A DNA stretch of 12,121 nucleotides from Betaproteobacteria bacterium (lineage in GTDB: Bacteria; Pseudomonadota; Gammaproteobacteria; Burkholderiales; Casimicrobiaceae). The translations under genes were made by a program, and so were the position numbers. Shown here one piece after another: positions 1 to 6,107 of this stretch (the first letter of the stretch is position 1; the number at the start of each line of letters is the position of its first letter). The stretch lies in contig VBCZ01000230.1 in assembly GCA_005889025.1 (NCBI GenBank), positions 1 to 12,121 on the forward strand, in the 5' to 3' direction. Below the pieces are notes generated by a model. The model had not been told where the DNA came from, did not search any database, and saw nothing but the letters and a program-made list of their open reading frames with translations.

Positions 1-1058
1 CTGAATGGGGTTGGCGGATTCCATTCTGGATGTCGCTCATCCTGCTCGTATTTTCTGTCTACATTCGGCTCAAGCTGCACGAGTCGCCGATATTCCAGAA
101 GATGAAGGCCGAGGGGAAGGGCTCCAAATCGCCGCTCACCGACAGCTTCTTCAAGTACCCGAACAACAAGTATGTGCTGCTCGCGCTGCTCGGCGCGACG
201 GCCGGCCAAGGCGTAGTGTGGTACACGGGGCAGTTCTACGCGCTGTTCTTCCTCATCATCACGCTGAAGCTGGATTATGTGTCGGCTTACACCTTGATCG
301 GGATTTCGCTCCTTATCGGCACGCCATTCTTTATTTTCTTTGGCTGGTTGTCCGATAAGATCGGGCGGCTCAAGATCATCCTGACCGGTTGCCTGATCGC
401 GGCAGTCACGTATTTCCCGCTGTTCCAGGGGCTCACGCATTACGTCAACCCGGCGCTCGAGGAATTCTCGGCCAAGACGGCGATCACCGTCGCGGCGACC
501 GACTGCCAGTTCCACATCTTTGTCGGACCTTGGAGCAAGTTCTCCGATTGCGACAAGGCCAAGGATTTCCTGACCAAGCAGGGCCTGTCGTTCAAGTCGG
601 TGCCCGCGGAGCCCGGCAAAGCGGTCGTCACCACGATCGGCTCGACGCGCATCGAAGGCTGGGATCAGAAGAAGACGGAGGACACGCTGAAGGCGGCCGG
701 TTACAAGAGCGGCGCCGACAAGGCCCAGGTCAACTGGTTCATGACGGAGCTGATCCTCGTCATCATGGTGATCTACGTAACCATGGTATATGGCCCGATA
801 GCCGCGTTTCTGGTGGAGCTGTTCCCGACCCAGATCCGATACACGTCGATGTCGTTGCCGTACCACATCGGCAACGGCTGGTTCGGCGGCATGCTGCCGC
901 TGACAGCGACGGCGATGGTGGCCGCGACGGGCGACATCTACTTCGGGCTGTGGTATCCCATCGTCGTTTCGGTCATGACCGTCATCATAGGCGCCATTTT
1001 CCTCACCGAGACCAAGAACCGGGACATCCGCACCTACGACCACAGCATGCTGCCCTGA
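1..1058 (+). CDS. MHS-type MFS metabolite:H+ symporter (5'-truncated)
   Basis: This is the C-terminal 351 residues of a major facilitator superfamily permease; the reading frame is open through the left edge, so the true start lies outside the window. It begins EWGWRIPF, a motif typical of the metabolite:H+ symporter (ShiA/ProP-like) subfamily just before a membrane helix. Hydrophobic helices follow, with a GWLSDKIGRLK loop (about nt 340-372), the MFS signature between two helices. Between about nt 455 and 735 there is a hydrophilic insert of roughly 90 residues with two cysteines (TDCQFH and SDCDKA), probably periplasmic. Similar inserts occur in Burkholderiales members of this family, as I recall. 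The last helices carry VELFPTQIRYTSMSLPYHIGNG, also typical of MHS proteins. The likely role is proton-coupled uptake of a small organic acid or zwitterion across the inner membrane; the substrate is not predictable. A strong terminator follows 36 nt after the stop. Confidence 0.93.
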   Translation, partial: EWGWRIPFWMSLILLVFSVYIRLKLHESPIFQKMKAEGKGSKSPLTDSFFKYPNNKYVLLALLGATAGQGVVWYTGQFYALFFLIITLKLDYVSAYTLIGISLLIGTPFFIFFGWLSDKIGRLKIILTGCLIAAVTYFPLFQGLTHYVNPALEEFSAKTAITVAATDCQFHIFVGPWSKFSDCDKAKDFLTKQGLSFKSVPAEPGKAVVTTIGSTRIEGWDQKKTEDTLKAAGYKSGADKAQVNWFMTELILVIMVIYVTMVYGPIAAFLVELFPTQIRYTSMSLPYHIGNGWFGGMLPLTATAMVAATGDIYFGLWYPIVVSVMTVIIGAIFLTETKNRDIRTYDHSMLP

Positions 1059-1094
1059 AGTCCCACCGTCGCAAAGCCCGCTCGCTTTTGGCAA

Positions 1095-1126
1095 AAAGGC
1101 CCGCGCAAGTGCGGGCCTTTGTCTTT
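1095..1126 (+). terminator. Rho-independent terminator after the MFS gene
   Basis: A perfect 10-bp stem, AAAGGCCCGC (1095-1104) with GCGGGCCTTT (1111-1120), closes a 6-nt loop and is followed by GTCTTT. It lies 36 nt past the MFS stop codon. The five A residues before the GC stem (1093-1097) would give a T tract on the other strand, so it could work in both directions, though no minus-strand gene ends here. Confidence 0.9.
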
Positions 1127-1308
1127 GGTGGGAGTCTAAAGCAAACCGGAAAGTGATCTCCTGTCGTCCCGGTGATCGCGGCGTCCAGCATACGGGGCGC
1201 TCTTTTTCATCTGCCACTGCGACATCGCGTTATATACTCGCCCCGGCCCAGCCGGTAGCGCTGCGGCCGACGAATTCGGCCCCGTGGCGGGCCGTAGCAG
1301 GGGTGGGC

Positions 1309-2562
1309 GTGAAGAGAATGCGCGATTGGACACGACAGCTCGGCCCCGGTCTCATCACCGGCGCGGCCGACGACGATCCGTCGGGCATAGCGACATATTC
1401 ACAAGCCGGCGCGCAGTTCGGCTTTCATACTCTGTGGGCGATCATCTTCACCTACCCGTTGATGGTCGGAATCCAGATGGTGAGCGCACGCATCGGACGG
1501 GTGACCGGGCACGGCCTTGCATCAAACATCGGACGCCATTTTCCGAGGCCGGTGCTCTACAGCATCGTCGCGCTTCTGGTGGTCGCCAACACCATCAACA
1601 TTGCCGCCGATATCGCCGCGATGGGCGACGCGCTGCACCTCAGCATTGGCGGTCCGCCGCAGGCATACGCGGTGATCATCGGCGTCACCTGTCTGCTGCT
1701 ACAGGTTTTCCTGCCGTATCAACGCTATGTGCGTTACCTCAAGTGGCTCACGCTGGCGCTGCTTTCGTATGTCGCGCTCGTCCTTACCATCCATATCCCG
1801 TGGCGCGAGGTTGCGACTCGCACGGTCTCGCCGCATTTCGCATTGACGTCGGAGTACCTTACCGTGATCGTTGCCGTGTTCGGTACGACCATCAGCCCTT
1901 ATCTCTTCTTCTGGCAGGCATCCCAGGAAGTCGAAGAGCTCGACGCGGACCCCGCCGCGGGTGCGCTGGCACATGCACCCGAGGGCGCGGAAGCGCACCT
2001 TCGGCGGATCAAGATCGACACCTACCTGGGGATGGGGTTTTCCAATCTCGTCGCTTTTTGCATCATCCTGGGCACCGCGGCGACGCTCAACGTCGCAGGC
2101 ATCACCGATATCCAGACGTCGGCGCAGGCTGCCGAGGCGCTGCGACCGCTGGCGGGACAATTCAGCTTCTTGCTCTTCTCGCTGGGGATCATCGGCACCG
2201 GGCTCATCGCGGTGCCGGTGCTGGCGGGCTCCGCCGCCTACGCGGTCGCCGAAACCTTCGAATGGAAGCGCGGGCTGGACCTCAAGCTGCTTGAGGCGCG
2301 CGAGTTCTACGCGATCATCGCGCTTGCCACGCTGGGCGGCGTGGCCCTCGATTTTTCATGGATCAATCCCATCCGCGCGCTGTTCTGGGCAGCGGTGATC
2401 AACGGCGTCATCGCGGTTCCCATCATGGTCGTGATGATGCTGCTCGCGGACGATCAGAAAGTGATGGGAAAGTTCACTGTCACCCGTCATCTCAAGGCGC
2501 TGGGGTGGCTCGCGACCGGGACGATGGCCGCGGCGGTGTTCGCGATGCTGGCGACATGGTGA
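1309..2562 (+). CDS. NRAMP-like divalent metal transporter, atypical metal site
   Basis: This 417-residue polytopic inner-membrane protein belongs to the NRAMP/SLC11 superfamily: it opens with LGPGLITGAADDDPSGIATYSQ (split here as residues 11-32), the TM1 region of that family, and has about 11 hydrophobic helices. Canonical Mn/Fe NRAMPs carry DPGN in TM1 and MPH in TM6. Here TM1 reads DPSG (residues 23-26) and TM6 reads TISPYLFFWQ (about 194-203), so the usual metal-binding Asn and Met are absent while the Asp remains. It probably belongs to a divergent NRAMP-related clade whose substrate is not established, possibly another divalent cation. I chose the GTG at 1309 because AGGGG (1299-1303) precedes it by 5 nt; the in-frame ATG at 1318 has a poorly spaced ribosome site but is also possible. 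A TATACT -10-like hexamer at 1233-1238 lacks a convincing -35. The gene converges on the minus-strand operon, leaving 55 nt between them. Confidence 0.88.
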   Translation: MKRMRDWTRQLGPGLITGAADDDPSGIATYSQAGAQFGFHTLWAIIFTYPLMVGIQMVSARIGRVTGHGLASNIGRHFPRPVLYSIVALLVVANTINIAADIAAMGDALHLSIGGPPQAYAVIIGVTCLLLQVFLPYQRYVRYLKWLTLALLSYVALVLTIHIPWREVATRTVSPHFALTSEYLTVIVAVFGTTISPYLFFWQASQEVEELDADPAAGALAHAPEGAEAHLRRIKIDTYLGMGFSNLVAFCIILGTAATLNVAGITDIQTSAQAAEALRPLAGQFSFLLFSLGIIGTGLIAVPVLAGSAAYAVAETFEWKRGLDLKLLEAREFYAIIALATLGGVALDFSWINPIRALFWAAVINGVIAVPIMVVMMLLADDQKVMGKFTVTRHLKALGWLATGTMAAAVFAMLATW

Positions 2563-2617
2563 CCGGGTTCGAAACGGTCGCATCGGCTTGGACCATTTGG
2601 AGTCGGCAAGCGTTTCT

Positions 2618-3447
2618 TTAGCACACCGAGCGGTGCCGCTCCACACAGGTCGCCAACACCTCGTCGGGATCGCGCTTCCACCAGTCGTTGGCCGAGAAGA
2701 TCTCGACTTCGTGCGGCCCTCGGTAGCCCGCAGCCTCCATCCATCCGCGAATGCGCGGCAAGTCGACAACACCGTCGCCCATCATGCCCCTATCGAGCAG
2801 CAGATCCTTCGTCGGCACCAGCCAGTCGCAGAGGTGATATGCCATGAGCCGGCCCGAGTGGCCGCCTGCGCGCTCAATCCCGCGCTCGAGTTGCGGGTCC
2901 CACCAGACGTGATACACGTCGACGGCGATTCCCAGCCCGCCACCGAGCTCGTCGCATAGATCGTTGGCGTGCGACATCGTGTTGACGCAGGCGAGGGCTC
3001 GATCGCGAGCGGCATCCCCGAGGGTCGCGCATATTCGAGCAGCTCGCCGATGCCGTCGCGCACCATCGCCCGCGCGCCGGTGAGGTCTTTCGACGCCACA
3101 CGGCCTTGTTCGTCCCTGGGCAAGCCGCCGACGACGAGCACCAGACAAGGCGCACCGAGCGCCAGGGCTTCGTCGACGGCACGTTTATTGTCATCGAGCG
3201 CGGCCCTGCGGGCCTTGCCATCGATGGCGGGAAACATGCCGCCTCGGCAGTAGCCCGACAACGCGAGCCCCGCGTCCTTGATCCGCTGCACCGACTCCTT
3301 GAGGCCGGTCGCCGCGACCTGGTCCCGCCAGGGCGAGATCATCCGGATGCCGCGCCTGGCGCATCCGGCAATGATCTCCGGCAGCCGCCACTGCGCGCGA
3401 ACGGTCGCGGTGTTGATCGAAAGCAGGTTGGGATCGGGCTCGCCCAT
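2618..3447 (-). pseudogene. Sugar phosphate isomerase/epimerase-like TIM barrel gene, frameshifted
   Basis: The first part (ATG at 3447) reads LLSINTATVRAQW, then GIRMISPWRDQV, LSGYCRGGMFP and GMPLAIEP, as in the xylose-isomerase-like TIM-barrel family (COG1082; sugar phosphate isomerases/epimerases). At 2993-2994 the family frame is lost: after the IEP codons, homology resumes in another frame with ACVNTMSHANDLCDELG, VDVYHVWWDP, MAYHLCDWLVP and HEVEIFSANDWW, ending at TAA 2618-2620. As I recall the family, about nine residues (like LHPMYAADR) lie between EP and ACVNT; only 2 nt remain here, so about 25 nt are missing. Restoring 25 nt gives 285 codons, a normal length. Both halves are otherwise free of stops and well conserved, so the lesion is probably recent, or an assembly error. 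It is the last gene of the operon, 15 nt after the DUF993 stop. The lost loop follows a likely active-site glutamate, so function is doubtful even with recoding. Confidence 0.85.
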
Positions 3448-3462
3448 GCGACTTGACCCAAG

Positions 3463-4650
3463 TCAGCCCTCCACGCCGTGCAGCGCGAGGAGCGTGCGCA
3501 TGCGCGAATGCGCGAGGGACGGATCGGTAAGCAGTCCGGCGGCGTCGGCGAGCCGGAACAGCTCGGCGAAATGAAGGAGGCTGCGCGCGCTCTGTTGGCC
3601 GCCGATCATCGCGAAATGCTTCTGATGACCGTTGAGCCACGCGAGAAAAACAACGCCGGTCTTGTAGAAGCGTGTCGGCGCCCGAAAGATGTGTCGCGAC
3701 AGCGGAACGGTCGGCGCCAGAATATCGTGGAAGGAGGCGGTATTGCCCGCGGCAAGCTCGCCCAGCGCTGCGGAAGCGGCCGGCGCGATCGCGTCGAAGA
3801 TGCCGAGCAACGCATGACTGTGGCCTATCGCGTCGCCCGCGATCAACTCGGCGTAGTTGAAATCGTCGCCGGTATACATGCGTACGCCGGGTGCCAAGCG
3901 CCGCCGCATGGAAATTTCCTTGCCGGCATCGAGCAGCGAGATCTTGACGCCGTCGATCTTGTCGGCGTGGTCGTTGATGATCGCAACCGCGCTGTCCATC
4001 GCGCGCAAGTGATCGCGATGGCCCCAGTAGCCTTCCAGCGCCGGGTCGAACATCTCGCCCAGCCAGTGAATAATGACGGGTTCCTTGACCTGCCTCAGAA
4101 TCCGGTCGTAGACGCGCGCGTAGTCGTCGGGCGACCGCGCAACGCGCGCCAGCGCGCGGCTCGCCATGACGATGACGCGGCCGCCCAAGGCCTCGATCGC
4201 GGCGATCTGTTGTTCATACGCGGTAATCACATCATCGAGGGTGCGGGCGTGCTCCGGCGCGAGATGATCGGTTCCCGCCCCGCTTGCGATCAACGCCCCG
4301 GGAATGCCGCGTGCCGCGTCCAGCGACCGTCGTATCAACTCGAGCGAAGTCGGCCAGTCGAGGCCCATCCCGCGCTGTGCGGTATCCATGGCCTCGGCAA
4401 CGCCCAAGCCCAGTGACCACAGGTGCCTGCGGTAGGCGAGCGTCGCGTCCCAGTCGATCGCTGCATCGAGCCAGGGGTCGTTTGCGGCCAAAGGATCGGC
4501 AACCACGTGCGCCGCGGAATACGCGACGCGACTGAATGCGCGCGAAGGCCGCTTGGGAAATGTCCGCGGCGCGCTCAAGGTGAAATTCTCGAGCGCGCCC
4601 GATGCGGCGGGCAGTGCGAGGGTGAGCGGCATTCGTTCAGGCGCGTTCAT
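3463..4650 (-). CDS. DUF993 / dihydrodipicolinate synthase-like protein
   Basis: This 395-residue cytosolic protein resembles the DUF993 family, which is related in fold to dihydrodipicolinate synthase/N-acetylneuraminate lyase (TIM-barrel, Schiff-base aldolases). Visible landmarks are SRVAYSAAHVV (40-50), IDWDATLAYRRHLWSLGLGVAEAMDT (split, 65-90), PVIIHWLGEMFDP (191-203) and DGVKISLLDAGKE (233-245). Lys236 in DGVKIS sits where the family's Schiff-base lysine would lie; this is inference, not proof. The start at 4650 has AAGGA 7 nt upstream; the ATG at 4665 would overlap that ribosome site and is rejected. It begins 27 nt after the oxidoreductase stop and runs 15 nt short of the isomerase pseudogene. 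As I recall, DUF993, Gfo/Idh/MocA and sugar isomerase genes travel together in sugar or cyclitol catabolic clusters of Actinobacteria and Proteobacteria. That supports a retro-aldol or dehydration step here. The actual reaction is not known to me. Confidence 0.88.
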   Translation of the reverse strand: MNAPERMPLTLALPAASGALENFTLSAPRTFPKRPSRAFSRVAYSAAHVVADPLAANDPWLDAAIDWDATLAYRRHLWSLGLGVAEAMDTAQRGMGLDWPTSLELIRRSLDAARGIPGALIASGAGTDHLAPEHARTLDDVITAYEQQIAAIEALGGRVIVMASRALARVARSPDDYARVYDRILRQVKEPVIIHWLGEMFDPALEGYWGHRDHLRAMDSAVAIINDHADKIDGVKISLLDAGKEISMRRRLAPGVRMYTGDDFNYAELIAGDAIGHSHALLGIFDAIAPAASAALGELAAGNTASFHDILAPTVPLSRHIFRAPTRFYKTGVVFLAWLNGHQKHFAMIGGQQSARSLLHFAELFRLADAAGLLTDPSLAHSRMRTLLALHGVEG

Positions 4651-4677
4651 CGTTTTTCCTTGCACACAGGGCGAGCG

Positions 4678-5829
4678 TCACGCGGGCAATGACGGAACCG
4701 CGATCCATCGCCGCTCCTTCCAGGACTGAAGCGCGCATTCGACCAGCTGCACGCCTTTCGCGCCTTCGCGCAACGTCCACTTGAACGGCGCGCCTTCGAC
4801 TACATGCCGGATGAAGAGCTCCCACTGGATCTTGAAACCGTTGTCATACGTCGTCGTGTCCGGCACCTGTTCCCAGCCATCGTAGAAATTCAATCCCTGC
4901 TTCTCGTCGGGGTTCCAGACCGGACGCGGCGTATTGACGCGCGCCTGGCTGCGGCATTCCGAAAGACCCGCCACGGCCGACCCGTGCGTGCCGTCGACCT
5001 GGAACGTGACCAGGTCGTCGCGGCGCACACGCGCGCACCAACTGCTGTTGAGCGTCGCGATGACGCCGCCTTCCAGCTCGAACATGGCGTACGCGGCATC
5101 GTCCGCGGTTGCTTTGTAGGGCTTGCCTTGTTCGTCCCAGCGCTCTCCGATATGCGTGGCTCCGAGGCAGCAGATGTTTTTCACCTCGCCGAAGAGGTTG
5201 TCGAGGACATAGCGCCAGTGGCACATCATGTCCAGGATCACTCCGCCGCCGTCCTCGGCACGATAATTCCATGACGGCCGCTGCGCCGGCTGCAGATCGC
5301 CTTCGAACACCCAGTAGCCGAACTCGCCGCGCACCGACAGCATGCGCCCGAAGAATCCCGCCTCGCGCAACATCTTGAGCTTCAGGAATCCCGGCAGGAA
5401 CAGCTTGCCCTGCACGGCGCCATGCTTGATGCGGGCGCGCTCGGCCGTGCGGGCGATATCCAGCGCCTGCGCGAGGTCGACGGCGATCGGCTTCTCGCAA
5501 TACACGTGCTTGCCGGCGGCGATAGCACGCTTGAGCAGCGAGGGCCGCATCTGCGTCGTCGCCGCGTCGAAGAAAACCGCATCGTCACGGTTCGCGAGCG
5601 CGCGGTCCAGATCCGTGCTGAAGCGATCAATACCGTGGGCGCGCGCCAGCGCTTCGATTTTTTCGGCGTTGCGGCCGATCAATATCGGGTCGGGCATGAC
5701 GCGATCGCCATTGGCAAGCGCGACGCCGCCCTGCTTGCGGATGGCCACGATCGAGCGAATGAGATGCTGATTCATGCCCATGCGTCCGGTCACGCCGTTC
5801 ATGATGATGCCAAGTCTTTGCGTTGCCAT
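4678..5829 (-). CDS. Gfo/Idh/MocA family NAD(P)-dependent oxidoreductase
   Basis: This 383-residue enzyme probably oxidizes or reduces a hydroxyl/keto group on a sugar, cyclitol or related acid with NAD(P). The N-terminal Rossmann segment reads LGIIMNGVTGRMGMNQHL (residues 6-23) with a glycine-rich G-x-x-G-x-x-G-like loop. The family's EKP motif is present as CEKPIA (111-116), with the catalytic lysine at 113. GGGVILDMMCHW (194-205) carries the conserved histidine of the C-terminal substrate domain. The start at 5829 is preferred: GGAG lies 9 nt upstream and is itself part of an in-frame ATG at 5844. Stop codon and start are separated by 2 nt from the upstream minicistron (stop 5834-5832), so translation may be coupled. 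The DUF993 gene follows after 27 nt. Odd: its first 12 codons and its ribosome site are repeated upstream (see the repeats at 5798-6082). Confidence 0.93.
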   Translation of the reverse strand: MATQRLGIIMNGVTGRMGMNQHLIRSIVAIRKQGGVALANGDRVMPDPILIGRNAEKIEALARAHGIDRFSTDLDRALANRDDAVFFDAATTQMRPSLLKRAIAAGKHVYCEKPIAVDLAQALDIARTAERARIKHGAVQGKLFLPGFLKLKMLREAGFFGRMLSVRGEFGYWVFEGDLQPAQRPSWNYRAEDGGGVILDMMCHWRYVLDNLFGEVKNICCLGATHIGERWDEQGKPYKATADDAAYAMFELEGGVIATLNSSWCARVRRDDLVTFQVDGTHGSAVAGLSECRSQARVNTPRPVWNPDEKQGLNFYDGWEQVPDTTTYDNGFKIQWELFIRHVVEGAPFKWTLREGAKGVQLVECALQSWKERRWIAVPSLPA

Positions 5830-5922
5830 GTTCAGCTGCTCCATCGGCGTTCATTCGAGCTCGGCGTGACCGGACGGCCGGCGCGCAGCGCCGGAACGGC
5901 CGCGCAGTTGCGTGAAAGGCCC
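5798..5922 (-). repeat. Tandem repeat unit A (125 bp), contains oxidoreductase start
   Basis: This unit covers the first 11 codons and ribosome site of the oxidoreductase gene plus the upstream tail of the preceding minicistron. It matches unit B at about 90% by hand alignment, apart from a 1-nt and a 4-nt indel. Both units share a 17-bp perfect hairpin, CCGGCGCGCAGCGCCGG (here 5878-5894, 7-bp stem, 3-nt loop). The unit ends where the next copy of TTCATGATGATGCC begins (plus-strand reading). Confidence 0.92.
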
Positions 5923-5954
5923 TTCATGATGATGCCAAGTCTTCGCGTTGCCAC
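5832..5954 (-). CDS. Minicistron B (40 aa), duplicated oxidoreductase start
   Basis: GTG-started frame encoding a 40-residue peptide that opens ATRRLGIIMKG, nearly the same as the N terminus of the oxidoreductase, then runs into RNCAAVPALRAG and stops. GGAG lies 9 nt before the GTG. Its TGA (5834-5832) is 2 nt before the ATG of the oxidoreductase, and its GTG is 2 nt after the TGA of minicistron C, an arrangement that would allow coupled reinitiation. The peptide has only the first strand and part of the glycine loop of a Rossmann fold, so no enzymatic role is likely. It may be translated as a leader, or be a by-product of duplication. Confidence 0.4.
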   Translation of the reverse strand: MATRRLGIIMKGLSRNCAAVPALRAGRPVTPSSNERRWSS

Positions 5955-6050
5955 GTTCAGCTGCTCCGTCGACGTTTATCGAGATCAAACGGCGTGACCG
6001 GATGGCCGGCGCGCAGCGCCGGAACGGCCGCGCAGTTGGGTGCAACGCCG
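5923..6050 (-). repeat. Tandem repeat unit B (128 bp)
   Basis: This is a second copy of unit A. It carries the sequence corresponding to the oxidoreductase start, but with GTG in place of ATG (5954) and LGIIMKG in place of LGIIMNG. The same hairpin lies at 6006-6022. The 3-nt length difference from unit A comes from a one-base loss and a four-base gain near 5976-5990. Confidence 0.92.
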
Positions 6051-6082
6051 TTCATGATGATGCCCAGTCTTTGTGTACTCAC
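5957..6082 (-). CDS. Minicistron C (41 aa), duplicated oxidoreductase start
   Basis: GTG-started frame encoding 41 residues, opening STQRLGIIMNGV and continuing PNCAAVPALRAGHPVTP before a TGA at 5959-5957, 2 nt before the GTG of minicistron B. It has the best ribosome site of the three stacked starts: AAGGGA (6091-6096) with 8 nt spacing. It starts 25 nt after the enolase-like gene's stop. Ribosomes loading here would have to terminate and restart twice to reach the oxidoreductase. Expression of the peptide is inferred from layout only. Confidence 0.42.
   Translation of the reverse strand: MSTQRLGIIMNGVAPNCAAVPALRAGHPVTPFDLDKRRRSS
6051..6082 (-). repeat. Partial third repeat copy C
   Basis: This 32-nt partial copy corresponds to the first codons of the oxidoreductase (GTG at 6082, peptide STQRLGIIMNG). 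It matches unit A at 26 of 32 positions by hand. Beyond it, toward the enolase-like gene, the repeat ends and unique sequence with a good ribosome site begins. It may be the original start of the oxidoreductase gene before duplication. Confidence 0.8.
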
Positions 6083-6107
6083 TTCGTGGTTCCCTTAAGC
6101 GTCAAAC

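Noticed and set aside
1201..1240. Promoter for the NRAMP-like gene around TATACT (1233-1238)
   Set aside because: The -10-like hexamer is good but no -35 box is found at 16-18 bp spacing, so it is not listed as a feature.
1153..1308. N-terminal extension of the NRAMP-like protein from ATG 1153
   Set aside because: The extra 52 residues are hydrophilic, unlike the family, and the family N terminus (LGPGLITGA) begins just after 1309-1318, where a ribosome site is present.
2563..2617. Terminator between the convergent NRAMP-like gene and the operon end
   Set aside because: Only a 5-bp GACCG/CGGTC inverted repeat without a T tract is visible; too weak to call.
2980..3010. Programmed ribosomal frameshift in the isomerase gene
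   Set aside because: There is no slippery heptamer or evident stimulatory hairpin at the junction, and recoding would still leave out the conserved loop expected there.
3478..4416. 312-codon plus-strand open frame opposite the DUF993 gene
   Set aside because: The minus-strand frame has recognizable family motifs and a good ribosome site. The plus frame has neither and reflects codon bias.
5798..6082. CRISPR array
   Set aside because: Units of 125-128 bp repeat over their whole length with no short-repeat/unique-spacer pattern, and they contain the start of a downstream gene.
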